Origin: Amphiura filiformis
Taxonomy: Eukaryota; Echinodermata; Ophiuroidea; Amphilepidida; Amphiuridae
DNA: 64,000 nucleotides
Direction of reading: 5' to 3'
Assembly: GCF_039555335.1 (NCBI RefSeq)
Contig: NC_092641.1
Coordinates: forward strand, 30,068,848-30,132,847
A program made the translations under genes and the position numbers. Below, one piece after another: positions 10,811-21,675 of this stretch. The first letter of the stretch is position 1. The number at the start of each line of letters is the position of its first letter. The notes under the pieces were generated by a model. The model ran no database searches, was not told the origin of the DNA, and saw only the letters and a list, made by a program, of their open reading frames with translations.

Positions 10811-11470
10811 GATCGGTCGGAAAGAGCAATCTGACTTTTTTGTGGGCCAAATAGTGAGAAAAATAGTCTTAAGTTTGCCACTCATGTATTCTAAACAATA
10901 ATTAGTACGACACATAATTAGTGCGAAGTTTTGACGGATCCATTTGAAATCATGAATCAGAAAAATGGTCTTTAAAGTTAAGTTTTATGTGCATGATCCA
11001 GATCTGCATGATCTTTAACAGTCCGAGTCAAAATTAGCAAGGTTCTTTTTTCACATTCTTCTTTGCGTAAAATCTGAATTCTGAACTCCTCATTTTGCAT
11101 AACTGATATGTACAGCATTTTCTTCTTGATGAGTCGCCATTGATGAGTTGCTATTCCTGCCGCATTCGGATCCCTTTTCAATAGCATCTGAAAGCAAATT
11201 GAACATAAAGTTACAAATTAAATAAGCTTACACATTTGGTAGTTTTCTGAAACAACTGAAAAAAATATTTGGTGTCATCAACAAGAAATTCAGGATCATC
11301 AAGAGTATATGGTTGGGCAGGTATTTCCACATTACTTTTTTAGAAATTAGAATCCATCAGGGAAGAATCCATTACCTGGGATTTTTTTCTCCCAGATTGA
11401 CCCAAAATACATTTTCGAAGCTCTCAAGCATGCCTAGTTCTCAAGTACCGTAACTATTTCTATTAAAGGT
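10811..11470. other. Non-coding stretch with one possible minus-strand exon
   Basis: Mostly featureless. On the minus strand a strong acceptor-like tract (CAATTTGCTTTCAG) ends at about 11188 and is followed by open frames, but no domain is recognised and no donor pairs convincingly. Confidence 0.3.
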
Positions 11471-11610
11471 ATGATAGGCAAACCTTAGTTAACACATTTG
11501 CTATACTCATGCAGCCAAATTGGTCCAAAAATACAATACAAATTTTACATACAGCACGGGTTTACATAGAAAATTAAAAGAAAAGATTTTTCAAGGAAAC
11601 CTGCATAAAT
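11471..11610 (+). repeat. Dispersed repeat family A, copy 2 (left part only)
   Basis: Shares AGGCAAACCTTAGTTAACAC, ACAATACA..TTTTACATA and CAAGGAAACCTGCAT with copies at 4795 and 48546. Confidence 0.65.
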
Positions 11611-11645
11611 ATGTACGGTGCGTACGTTACCGTACCGTAATACTT

Positions 11646-12350
11646 CAATGAATAACAATGCAATAAATGTACTTATCTTACCATTGCTAATTAATATTTA
11701 TCAGTCCATATGAAACAAGTTTGGTAAATTAGATAGTGTCATTCAGTTTACGCTTTCTCAGATTAGGTGTCCATTTTCTATCTTGCTCCATCACTTGCAA
11801 GACATTTTGATATAAATGAATTATAGGGGGGCAAAGATTTTTGGCAGGCCAAAAGGGGGGGGCAAGCATTTTTTGGCAGGTCGAAAGGGGGGCAAGCAAT
11901 TTTTGGCACAGATATTTTGGGCACCGTTTCTATATTACGCCCTAAAAAGGCGTAGGAAAACATTAAGAACACGTTCAAATATGCAAAATTTCCAGCTCGC
12001 TGCGCTCGCATTATATGTTAAGACAATTTAAGGTTTTAAATTCGGGGTCCCCAAAATCTTGTATGTGTAAGGGGGGCAAAGATTTTTGGCACGTCAAAAG
12101 GGGGGCAAAGTTTTTTTGGCACGTCGAAAGGGGGGGGCAAAGATTTTTTGGCACGGCCAAAGGGGGGGCAAGCGATTTTGGCAGACCATTTTGAGAATTC
12201 ACCCCCCGGTACACATAATTATTGCACCACCCCTAACATGAGAAAGCGTAAACTGAATGATACTACCTAATTTACCAAACTTGTATCATATATGGACTGA
12301 TAAATAAAAAGCAATGGTAAAAGTACATTTATTACATTGTTATTCATAAG
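11646..12350. mobile_element. Foldback element with family B repeats in its loop
   Basis: Arms of about 110 bp (11655-11765 and 12238-12348) are inverted copies: the left has TTTACGCTTTCTCA, the right has TGAGAAAGCGTAAACTGAAT, and both continue through the CAATG(G/A)TAA and ATGAATAACAATG landmarks. The loop holds two blocks of family B (11815-11990 and 12030-12232), the first in reverse orientation. Confidence 0.7.
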
Positions 12351-13184
12351 GCAGCCACAGTGATGTGCAGTATAACATAATGAAAACTAAATAGCTGCCT
12401 GATTTATTTGTCATTAAGTTAAAAACACCTACCATGCACAAACTTCAAGCTTGTAGTGCGCGATGGACCCATTTTCCATGCAGAAACGGCTGTAAATAGA
12501 GAAACATGCACATGGCAGCTATTATTATAACGTCAAATATGTCTGAAAACAGCTGCCTTTGTGATTAGTTCAAATGGATTTGTATTTTATTGAGTATTGT
12601 CTGAGATTTGAAGTACTATAAAAACTTTCACTAAAGGCAGCTATTAATGTGTGTGTATAACTGTATACATAATACAATAGCTGCCAGCCGGACTTTAGCT
12701 GCCGGTTGCCTCTGTCCGAACTTTAAGCTCACGTGGACCCCCTTCCCGACCTCCGATTGAATTTAAATTTGGAGGGATGATTTTCTAGTTAAATGGTACA
12801 GTTTGACACTAGGAGCAAAAAATATGGTTGAAATGAGGGGCACTTGATGCACCCTGGTACAGACTACAGTGATACATGTAGTGATGTACTGTAGTCATGT
12901 GTATATAAAGTAGAAGTATAGGTAAGCTTAAAATACATTTTTTAATTTTCAAAAATGTTGACTGTATACTTACCATGTGCTTTATCCAGTACATACAGCA
13001 TCCGATGATGCAGTTTAGTCTTAAATTGATTGGTACTCAGTAGCAGCATGAACAGCCAAAACTAAAATCTTACTCCATTGTCCCACCATGCTGCATGCAT
13101 TCATGATTCACGTCACACTCAGTGCAGTCATAAGATTCGTTTACTATATAATAGCTCAAGCCTGTCCACCGAATCACACATTGT
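12351..13184. other. Non-coding stretch with recurring AGCTGCC
   Basis: The heptamer AGCTGCC or GGCAGCT recurs at least six times between about 12390 and 12710. No gene is recognised. Confidence 0.4.
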
Positions 13185-13186
13185 AT

Positions 13187-14213
13187 CCCAGCAAACATTA
13201 TACAATCGGCCCGATACTGGCTCTATAAAAGCTGCTATAAAAGGACCAAGAATGGCAGCCTGTATTGGTCCGACACGGTCGTGCACACGGGCATTCGACT
13301 GGCCCAATAGATATTGCCAGCACTGGGCCAAAATGGGTTGAAATTGGCCCAGTAGAGGTCCAATTTATTCAATACTGTACTGGGCCAACATAATATTGCC
13401 AATATATTCCCATTATGCAACCGTAAGCAAACGGTAATGGTCCAATGTTGGTCCTTTTTATTTTATTTCATTTTGGTCCACGTCTAGCTGTGGAATATTC
13501 TTCTATTCATTCCTCGATTATCCGGTTGGTTCAGGCATTATTGGTCAGTTTCACCTGTTGAACCAGATCTCCTTCTTTACAAAGGAGACCTACAGGTTAC
13601 TTGCACTCAGCACAATTGAATTTGTGTTAACTGATGTGCAAAGTATTAAAGGTCGATAACAAACCAAGCTCACAAATCTGAGCCATTGATAAATGAAATA
13701 TATATTCTATGGTGTCATCAGATAAAAATTATGCCTTGCTCACGTAGATTTTTTACAAGGCAGTAAATGAAATATTCGGAAGAAGCGCAAACTCACTGCC
13801 TCTTCTTTATAATAATAATAACAGGTGGCCCTTCAAAATGAAGATGATACTGATCAAATATTGTATTTTGATAGTAGAAAATGTCAGGGTTTCAAAACCA
13901 CGCCCACATTAATGCAACATTGGGCCAATACAGGGCCGGCACTCGGGGCCTACAAGCCCGGCCTACAAGTGTCTGCCGCAACTGGACCAGTATGTATGTG
14001 CCGGCTCGATGCCATATTAGGGAGCTTTAGGGTAGTCTTCAATTGGCCCAATAATGGACCAAGTACGGCACAGCTTATCCTGGTAAGAATACGGCGGCCA
14101 AACATTGACCAGTATCGGATTTGTACTGGCGTTATATCGTCAGCCGTGTCCGGTATTGCCAGAAGTAGACCGGTTTAAGCAATTACTGGGCCAATATTAT
14201 AATGTTTGCTGGG
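13187..14213 (+). mobile_element. CCCAGCAAACA-ended element, copy 1 (2-bp AT target duplication)
   Basis: Starts CCCAGCAAACATTATACAAT and ends ATTATAATGTTTGCTGGG, with AT on both sides (13185-13186 and 14214-14215). The interior is rich in TTGGCCCAGTA and ACTGGGCCAATT motifs. The copy at 26685-27640 is the same element in the opposite orientation and very similar in sequence, which suggests fairly recent activity. Non-coding. Confidence 0.88.
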
Positions 14214-14215
14214 AT

Positions 14216-14567
14216 ATAATGTTCATGACTAGATGATATTGATGCATTCCTCCGTTGGCATGACAGACTGGCTTTAAGCTTTTAAAACGAAAATTGAACC
14301 GTTAAAATTCAAATCCACCACCACAAGCTGCCATTTTTTTTTTCTTCTTCTGAATGGAAGTTCCTCCTTTATGTAGGAGCACCGAAACAAGAAATTCCCT
14401 TGGTTTAATGGTTAGCTGCATTAGCCCAGTGCATCAATATAGCATTGATGAACGCTATATTTGAAGACAAACTCTGACATTCATCTGAGCTGGGTGCTTT
14501 TTTACGTCAAAAAGCCTCCTAAAGGTCGCTAAAGCTGGAAAAATTTCAACCAACCATTCGTCTGAGG
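14216..14567. other. Non-coding stretch
   Basis: No gene or bounded repeat recognised. Confidence 0.4.
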
Positions 14568-14570
14568 TTA

Positions 14571-14991
14571 CCCAGCTAACCAAAAAACGTTTTCTGAACG
14601 TTGTGAGAACGTACCGTTGACGTTTTCTAGACGTTCTGATAAAACGTTTTTAAAACGTAATTTTGTGGAGGGTTTTTGACGTTTTAAAAACGTTATTAAA
14701 AGACGTTCTAAAAACGTTTTCGCAACGTAAAAGACGTTTTTAAGACCTATCTTTCCGTTACCCAAGACGTATCCAGGACCTACAGAAAACGTATTGGACG
14801 TTCTAGCACGCAACTAACGTACTAAGAACGTTGCAGAAACGTCCAAAACGTCCTGAAAACGTTATAGCAACGTAAAAAACGTATTGGAGGATGCATTACT
14901 CGACCACCAGAAAACGTATGTTACGTTTCTACTACGTTTTTAGAACGTTTTCTTGACGTTTTAGTGACGTTTAGAAAACGTGCTATGTTTT
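14571..14991 (+). repeat. AACGTTTT minisatellite with a CCCAGC left end
   Basis: Begins CCCAGCTAACCAAAAAACG and continues with ACGTTTT or AAAACGT every 8-20 bases, ending near AAAACGTGCTATG. Related arrays lie at 22200-22889 and 25610-25891, so this is one family with CCCAGC termini. The density of ACGT is far above the surroundings. Confidence 0.85.
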
Positions 14992-14999
14992 ATTAGTTT

Positions 15000-15540
15000 A
15001 AGACAATGAAAATAAAGCGAAAATGTAATTTAATAAAAGTCCAAAACAAATATCAAATATTATTAAATTAGGCCAATACAAAATTCATGAAACAAGTTAG
15101 TTTGGCAAATTAGTGATACTTACGACTTACACGACACATAATAAATCACACCAGACAATTAATGTTGATTTGATGTGTGATTCATTAAACTTTATTCCTG
15201 TGTATGAATACTATTCTTCATTCATTTTCGTTGAAAATACTGCTGAAACATAAATTAATTTTATACAAACATGCTATGCAAAATCACCCCATGGAACATG
15301 TGGAACTTGTGTTACCATGTATCGAGTCAACTATTGTCATGACCATTGATGACTGTTTATACACTCTATTACTCGATTTATAATAATTATTGTTTAATAC
15401 ATATGCATGGATGGAATACTCATGAAACCCGATTATTGTACATTTATAGGATAAAAAGTTTTAAAACATGATTTATATACATGAAAACTCTCAAATATAA
15501 GTTACTATTTATAATTGAAGACAGAATAATATTCAAAAGA
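15000..15540. other. AT-rich non-coding stretch
   Basis: No gene, RNA or element boundary recognised. Confidence 0.4.
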
Positions 15541-15542
15541 CT

Positions 15543-15645
15543 AGTTTGCGTATAATGTCCTGTCAACCAGACCAAAAATGCCGTTCTGCGCAGGTCAGCA
15601 ACCAATCACACCGCGCCTTTGCCCTGACGTCATACGCAAACTAAT
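15543..15645. mobile_element. About 100-bp inverted-repeat element (TAGTTTGCGTAT ends)
   Basis: CTAGTTTGCGTATAATGTCC on the left and its counterpart CCTGACGTCATACGCAAACTA on the right. A related left end lies inverted at 17749-17790. Confidence 0.55.
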
Positions 15646-15712
15646 GTTTTCAATTCGGTCTTCAGTTAAATTCGACAAACTTAATTGATTACTCTCACGT
15701 ACAAAGCGCAGT

Positions 15713-15904
15713 TAACACTCTAAGAAATAAAGGTTCTAAAAAGATTCTAAAGTTGTCCTCACAGGAGAACCCTTAGAGGTTTTCTAAAGAACCAAATATG
15801 GTTCCAAGACCATCGAAAATGACCCCAAACTAAAGAACCTTTTAGAGGTTCAAGATCTAAGAGGGCAGGTTCTCCTGAGAGGACAATTATTTCTTAGAGA
15901 GTTG
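15713..15904. mobile_element. 190-bp MITE (ACTCTAAGAAATAA ends)
   Basis: CACTCTAAGAAATAAAGG at the left and TTATTTCTTAGAGAGT at the right, with further inverted pairs GGTTCT/AGAACC and GTCCTC/GAGGAC. The short unit GAACC..AGAGGTT recurs throughout. Confidence 0.7.
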
Positions 15905-16645
15905 ATGATGACTAGACTTGAAAGTGCTCGTAACTTTTGCCAACACTTTGCTAAAATTAAGTCATAATTATTGTTCATGGTTTACTTTAATTTTGTAGAA
16001 TTTTGCCATAGGCCTACTATGTTCGTAATGTCTAGCCCCTCTCAAATTTAATTAGCATTTATGCAAAGTAACGTGGTCCGGTTTGACACTTTGACAAGAA
16101 CGTATTTGCGCGATGTTGACAAGTCGCAACTCACAACGAATATATGGCGACGGAATTAACAACACGTATTTTGATTGACCAAGTTTTAAGGCAGAATTCT
16201 GTAAAATAAAAGTACCATGAACATTTATGCATTTATTTTAGGCATAATATTGACAGTTCATGAGCCTTTTCACGGCTCATTACCTAAATTGATTAAATGT
16301 AGGCCTATAAAGATGATAAGTCTGCATTTCCCTTATGGAACTAGCCCCGTTCTCAAACCGCGACGCCTCTCGAACAGCGAGCGGAGCAAGCAGCGAGCGC
16401 AGTGGAAAATCATCATACAGGTATCAGAGTACAGAGTGCTAGGAACTACCGGTACCCAAAGCATTAACGAGCAAATTAGTCCTATAAACGAAACTACTTT
16501 CGTTTTCGGCCATCATCTCCTCCCTGCCAGAAACGTAAATCCACAAATGTTGAAAATTATCTTCTTAAAAGAAATATTTTTACAAACGTCATTGAGATTT
16601 GAAACCCACTCCCAAAAACCTCGATCTTTTTGGTTGTTCCTTTAA

Positions 16646-17290
16646 GGGATGGGGTATGAACGTTTGGACAAAATTTATTGTGGGACATGAGAGCACATCA
16701 GACATATCGAATGGCATTCTGAATACGAAGAATGTCCTTCTGTTCTCAAATAATTTTGATTTTTTTTTAAAATTCGCAATGTAATACACATTTTATGTGA
16801 AATGATTAAAAATTGATATTTTTGAAATTAACAGTACTTGCAGTTAACTTTATAAATTTGATGTTTTATACTTAAAGTGTATTTATTTAGGATAAAAAGC
16901 CGACGATCAATTTAGAAAATTTTGACCTTTCGTATCATGGATTTTTTCTCCCAAAACACAAAAAAAATAGGTCTTTTGGGGAAAAATTCCATATCTTCAA
17001 TATGGAAAGTCAAAATATTCAATTGATCGTCGGCTTTTCCTCCCAGCTACATACACTTTAAGAATATATCATTAGATTTATAACATTTACTTAGAGGACT
17101 GTTAATATCAAAAATGTGAACAATATCAAATTTTAATAATTTGTCATAAAATTTGTATTATACCGTTAATTTAAAAAAAAAATTATTTGATATCAGAAAG
17201 ACATTCTTCGTATTCAGAATGCAAATCGATATGTCTGATGTGCTCTCATGTCCCACAAAAAATACTGTCGAAACGCTCATTCCAGATCCC
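16646..17290. mobile_element. Foldback TTAA element, copy 2
   Basis: Same family as 10120-10780: GTGGGACATGAGAGCACATC in the left arm, its complement in the right, central inverted blocks around GACGATCAATT. TTAA at 16642-16645 and 17291-17294. Confidence 0.88.
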
Positions 17291-17873
17291 TTAATGTCAT
17301 TAAACACGTCAAATAATTTGAATACGCATAGTCTAGTCTCAACGATAAAATAAGTTCAATTGAAGTGTTGTGTGAAAACTCCTCAAATTGAATTATTACC
17401 TCTTTACTAGTGTCCCCAAATACAACGTAAAAACCACTAATTTACATTGTTTACACAACATACAGATAATATCATCACTTCCGTTGCTGATGGGCAGAGC
17501 GATTAACTGTAAACCGTTGACAAGAGCGTACTTGCGCGATTGACAAGGCGCAACTTGCGAGTATGGCGACAGAAATAACAACACGTACGGCGTGTAAAGC
17601 ACACATAGTAGGCCTACGCTTCGGATCGGAGGCGCATTGTGAACATCGCGGAAGTATGCTCTCGTTTTACAGCATATTAAAATCACGGTATAGTTACTAT
17701 AATCGATAAGTCGCTATAATCTGAGGCAGAATTTAAAAGTCCGAGTACATTTTCGGTCTGGTTGGCAGGATGTCAGACGCAAATTAGTCTTTTTAATTCG
17801 GGCTCAGATTATAGCATGCCCTCGAGCGTCAAGTCGCAAGCCATACATGGCCTTTAATGCAACTTTGACCAAA

Positions 17874-18046
17874 GGGCCGTTCATATTACGCCACAATTGC
17901 GGTGCGGTGCGGTGCCGCACTGCAGAATAAATGAAGTTCAATACATTTTAACTTGGAAATGCGACGAGTAGCGTTGAGTTGAGGCAAAAAGTAATCGATT
18001 TATCGGTACCGCATCGCACTGCATTGCGGCGTAGTTTGAACGGACC
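17874..18046. mobile_element. MITE with 42-bp inverted ends (GGGCCGTTCA)
   Basis: GGGCCGTTCATATTACGCC plus the run GCGGTGCGGTGCGGTGCC at the left, with a matching inverted block (GGTACCGCATCGCACTGCA through GAACGGACC) at the right. CpG-rich, non-coding. Confidence 0.7.
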
Positions 18047-18061
18047 TCGACGCTGCAACAA

Positions 18062-18205
18062 TAAGGCTTTTTGAAGTATGACGGGCACAAATGGAGATGG
18101 TGTACTTTTATTTGGGTAATCTTGTGTATGCTTTCTTTCAGCATACAAAAGATTACCCAAATCAAAGTACTCCTCTTTGTGCCCGCCATACTTCAAAAAG
18201 GCTTA
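18062..18205. repeat. Hairpin: about 65-bp arms and a 9-base loop
   Basis: The left arm (18062-18131) and right arm (18141-18205) are inverted copies with a few mismatches and a small indel; the loop TTTCTTTCA is closed by GTATGC/GCATAC. Such a structure could be a foldback transposon relic or, if transcribed, a long hairpin RNA. No evidence for transcription is visible. Confidence 0.85.
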
Positions 18206-18276
18206 ATATAAATCAGCGATTGTGGAAACGCACTCAGCGAATACTAGTGTGATTATCATGGAGCTATTAAATACAC

Positions 18277-18587
18277 TGGTGAAGTGACGTAGTTAGTCGG
18301 ATTAACTACCATAGCAATAGATGAATAAAATTTTGACTGTATCCCCCGTATGCCTACAACGTCCATGCGGTACCGATGCATTGAACCATATATTTTATGT
18401 CAAAGAAATGCTAATCACTTGCACCTGTAAGATTAGCCTGTTTGAAAAGAGCGGTATTGTATTCAATCTATTATATGATTGAAGACAGGTGATGAGTGTA
18501 ACCTGCTGTAGTGCAGAGCGATCTATTCAAAAATTGTATTAATCTATTGCTATGGTAGTTAATCCGATTAGGACGTCACTTCGCCAG
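18277..18587. mobile_element. 310-bp MITE with about 55-bp inverted ends
   Basis: CTGGTGAAGTGACGTAGTTA followed by GGATTAACTACCATAGCAAT at the left; the right end mirrors it and closes with ACGTCACTTCGCCAG. Non-coding. Confidence 0.8.
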
Positions 18588-18772
18588 AAACAAAAACATC
18601 TTAACATGCTTATGAGAAATGTTTTAAAATAAAAGTCTGATATATAATCACAGCTATTTTAAACTTAAACCTTATATTTATCGAATAGACAGTGAGCACC
18701 TTGTCCGACAATGTTGTAAAACTAGCATGTTTACCAGTACAGTGCCTGTGGTCTTCAGTTTCAATGTGTCCC

Positions 18773-18877
18773 CTAGTCTTGTTCTTCCTCTTCCTGTTGG
18801 GAGCCACGTTCATTTTCGCCGCGCTCATCATCCTCCAATTCCCCTACAGGTACCGCTGCATCCACATTCCCAGCTTT
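18773..18877 (-). CDS. Terminal coding exon of the DUF4806-domain gene
   Basis: On the minus strand the acceptor TTATTATCTATAG precedes an open frame of 34 codons ending in TAG (18775-18773). The peptide starts KAGNVDAAVPVGE and ends in an acidic tail (ERGSQQEEEEQD). The frame is phase 0, matching the phase 0 donor of the exon at 19750-19856, so splicing gives a continuous reading frame GGKKYK|KAGNV. A low-complexity acidic C-terminus after a DUF4806 domain is plausible. The overlapping longer ORF in another frame is not supported by exon phase. Confidence 0.6.
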   Translation of the reverse strand, partial: KAGNVDAAVPVGELEDDERGENERGSQQEEEEQD

Positions 18878-18899
18878 CTATAGATAATAAAATGGAAAA

Positions 18900-19450
18900 C
18901 AATCTATTTATAAGCATGATCATCATTTTGGGAAACATCATTTTTAAATTGAACTGAAACCCGATTCCCCTTAAATCTATCAGCTCACTAAAATAGCAGC
19001 CATGACAAAATATATATAAATAGGCATAAGAAATTCTATGAATAAAAAAATACTATCAGGTTATGGTCACCCTTAGATATCCAGACAACTTATTTATATT
19101 ATCAGTATCATTAATTCTGAGTAATTTTCAAGGTCTGTATAAACCATAACGAAATCATAATGCGCGCGTGGGTGTGTGTGTGGGGAGGGGGCATGGTGCC
19201 CCTACTGAACCTAAGAGAAGTGAAAATAAACAAAAATGCTCCATAGAGAAAGAAACATCACGTAGGTGTGTGAAATGTAAGGACAAAAAAGTATGTCTCA
19301 GATACATTTGGTAAAATAGCTTTGTGCTATGCTTTATTATTTTTTTAAACATTATTTTTAAAAGAAAATGAGCTGTGCGATATGCGATATTTTTTTCATT
19401 TTACATTCAACGAACAATATTTATGCACTTTTGATATTCAGATACAGAAA
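18900..19450. other. Intron of the DUF4806 gene, AT-rich
   Basis: Lies between two coding exons of the minus-strand gene. No other feature recognised except a short GT-rich run at 19164-19190. Confidence 0.4.
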
Positions 19451-19695
19451 CATAGTAATACACTGCAAAAACAGTGTCTAGAGATTGAACACTTTTTTTT
19501 TGTCCTCAATTTGTAAATACGTTTAAAACCTAAACACCAATGTCAAATTTCAAAACATCATATGTTTAATATCTAAACACATTAAGACATATTAATTCCC
19601 AAACATGTTTAGCATTTAAACGTGTTTACAAATAGAGGACAAGGTGGTGTCTAGAATGAGTGCTTATATTATAATCCCTAGACATTGTTTTAGGC
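19451..19695. mobile_element. Intronic inverted-repeat element (CACTGCAAAAACAGTGTCTAG end)
   Basis: The left arm carries AAAACAGTGTCTAGAGATT and TTGTCCTCAATTTGTAAATA; the right arm carries their complements (AATCCCTAGACATTGTTTTA, TTTACAAATAGAGGACAA) with an extra 25-base insertion. It sits in the intron between the last two exons of the DUF4806 gene. Confidence 0.65.
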
Positions 19696-19749
19696 CTACA
19701 TGAATTAAATAAATGAATTTGGCATTTCAGCAATGATATTTGAACTTAC

Positions 19750-19856
19750 TTTATACTTTTTTCCACCTGGAAGATTTGGTGTTCTTTTCAGATAATCTCC
19801 AAGTCCCTTCTCTATCTCAACCTCCTTAGCTTGAGGATGATTCTTCATGCAAGCTT
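19750..19856 (-). CDS. DUF4806-domain gene, penultimate exon (C-terminal part of the domain)
   Basis: On the minus strand the acceptor TTTCTATAG is followed by an exon that ends at AAA|GTAAGT. Its peptide ACMKNHPQAKEVEIEKGLG followed by DYLKRTPNLPGGKKYK matches the family pattern in which the domain ends with a helix, an AVRK.HP.A.E..IE motif, W/YL and a basic GG(R/K)K tail. The exon joins the upstream exon at 20325-20490 with a 1-base/2-base phase that reads FYKVIVKAC across the junction, as expected for the family. DUF4806 is a domain of unknown function found in many invertebrate proteins. Assignment is from memory of the family pattern. Confidence 0.65.
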
Positions 19857-19979
19857 CTATAGAAAGGTGGAAATGATATGAGTTCAGTATTAAATTAAAC
19901 TCCTTTATCAAAATAAACGGTCTGTATCTCAATATTAGGATTTTCCAAAAGCCTACATGTCGACGTGTTACCATACGTG

Positions 19980-20324
19980 CGGTCTGTGGTCTTAGGGGAA
20001 ATATTTTTATTTGATAAGTTTATGAATAAAGTATACACATATAATCTAAAATAACAAAAAAAAAACCAAGTTGGAAACGTATGTCCGATTTAGAAGTCAG
20101 ATTTAAATATCCATATTTTAATTTTATAGTCACAGAATATGAGTATATTACACCCACTATGATTGGTTCAGACAGCATGACAAATTATATGCATTCTGTT
20201 TAGGCTTAGCCGATCTTAGCTCTATGGAAGCTTATGGATCTGTTTTCTCACCCAAAAGGAAAGGCCTGCGTGATTTGACATATTATGTTAATCATAGATT
20301 GTATCTTGGGCCTATGAAACTTAC
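19980..20324. other. Intron of the DUF4806 gene
   Basis: AT-rich, no further feature recognised. Confidence 0.4.
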
Positions 20325-20490
20325 TGACGATAACTTTGTAGAAACTTGAAAGGGCTATCTTTAATGCTCAGCTTGCCTTTTCTCCCTATACACTGTAGGA
20401 GGACCACAAATTGTTCGTTCCCAGCTTCCTCATCATCCTCCTGATGGTTTCGTTGAGATCATGTCCTCCAACAAGACTAAGGTGTCGTAT
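20325..20490 (-). pseudogene. DUF4806-domain gene, upstream exon with broken frame
   Basis: On the minus strand the acceptor CTTTATTCCAG precedes an exon ending at a consensus donor GTCA|GTAAGT. The first 34 codons read HLSLVGGHDLNETIRRMMRK and LGTNNLWSSYS, a good match to the core of DUF4806. Then TAG and TGA stops follow in that frame, while the middle reads GRKGKLSIKDSPF in another frame and the end (SSFYKVIVKAC across the junction) returns to the first frame. Family members have a basic GxxGK motif exactly where the shifted frame provides it. So two compensating indels, or two assembly errors, separate this from an intact exon. Both splice sites are well preserved. Confidence 0.6.
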
Positions 20491-21031
20491 CTGGAATAAA
20501 GACATATGAATCAAAGCTAAATATTTTAATGCATTATCGCATGGAATTTGGAAGTCAATATCGTTTATGATGTTGCCGTTGTTGATGGTTCAGTATCTTG
20601 TGATACTTTGACCCACAACTGAATAAAGTTATTGTGATTTTCATCGCAAGTGCAAAATGTCAAACATAGGCCTATTTTGAATTATGGCCTATTTATAAAT
20701 GATCATGATTATTAGTACTTCAATTGTGTAAATCAACCACAATTTCATATTGTGTACTTTTGAACACACGAAAATTGCATCTTAATTCATAATTTTGTTT
20801 TTAAAGCTAGTATAGGGTGGAGGCAAGGGAACATTTTGCACAGGTTATGATTGTTTGGTATAAAATGACAGTTCCTGAGAAATATTAAAATATTTAAAGA
20901 ACCTCTCGTGTCTATTCGATATTCCTATATTAAAATACATGTATATAGACATATTTTTGGCTGAGTGGAGTTTTAATATAAAACCACATGCGGCCCTCAT
21001 GTGCATGTTTTGCACAAAGCAAAACTTATAG
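20491..21031. other. Probable intron or upstream region of the DUF4806 gene
   Basis: No further exon of the gene was recognised here or up to 25.6 kb. The N-terminal exons are therefore unlocated. Confidence 0.3.
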
Positions 21032-21035
21032 TTAA

Positions 21036-21675
21036 GGGCTGGGGTATGAACGTTTGGACAGTATTTATTGTGGGACATTAGAGCACATCAGACATATCGA
21101 ATTGCATTCTGAATACGAAGAATGTCCTTCTGATATCAAATAATTTTGATTTTTGAAATTGCAATGTAATACATATTTTATGGCAAATCATTAAAATTGA
21201 CATTTTGATATTTAACAGTACTTGAAGTAAACTTTACAAATCTGATGATTTATACTTAAAGTGTATGTAGGTGGGATGAAAAGCCGACGATCAATTGAAA
21301 ATTTTGACATTTCGTATTGAAGATATGGATTTTTTCCCAAAACACCAAAAAAAAGTCTTTTGGGAAAAAATCCATATCTTCAATATGAAAGGTCAAAATT
21401 TTCAATTGACCGTCGGCTTTTCCTCCCTGCTACATACACTTTAAGAATATGTCATTAGATTTATATAATTTACTTCGAGGATTGTTATATATCAAAAATT
21501 TGAATTTATATCAATTTTTTATAATTTGTCATAAAATTTGTATTATATTGTGATTTTCAAAAAATGAAAAATATTTGATATCAGAAAGACATGCTTCGTA
21601 TTCAGATAGGTCTGAGGTGCTCTCATGTCCCTCAAAAATACTGTCGAAACGCAATAAACGCTCATTTTAGATCCC
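21036..21675. mobile_element. Foldback TTAA element, copy 3
   Basis: Left end GGGCTGGGGTATGAACGTTT, right end CGCTCATTTTAGATCCC, TTAA at 21032-21035 and 21676-21679. Arms and central palindrome match copies 1 and 2. Confidence 0.88.

Noticed and set aside
10978..11187. Minus-strand exon after a good acceptor (MLLKRDPNAAGIATHQW)
   Set aside because: Acceptor looks good, but no donor, no partner exon and no domain; kept only as a remark.
16217..16645. 142-codon plus-strand ORF
   Set aside because: Runs into the TTAA foldback element and shows no domain; likely chance.
18610..18831. Minus-strand ORF MMSAAKMNVAPNRKRKNKTR as the coding frame
   Set aside because: Exon phase from 19750-19856 and the acceptor at 18878 favour the other frame, which ends at the TAG at 18775-18773.
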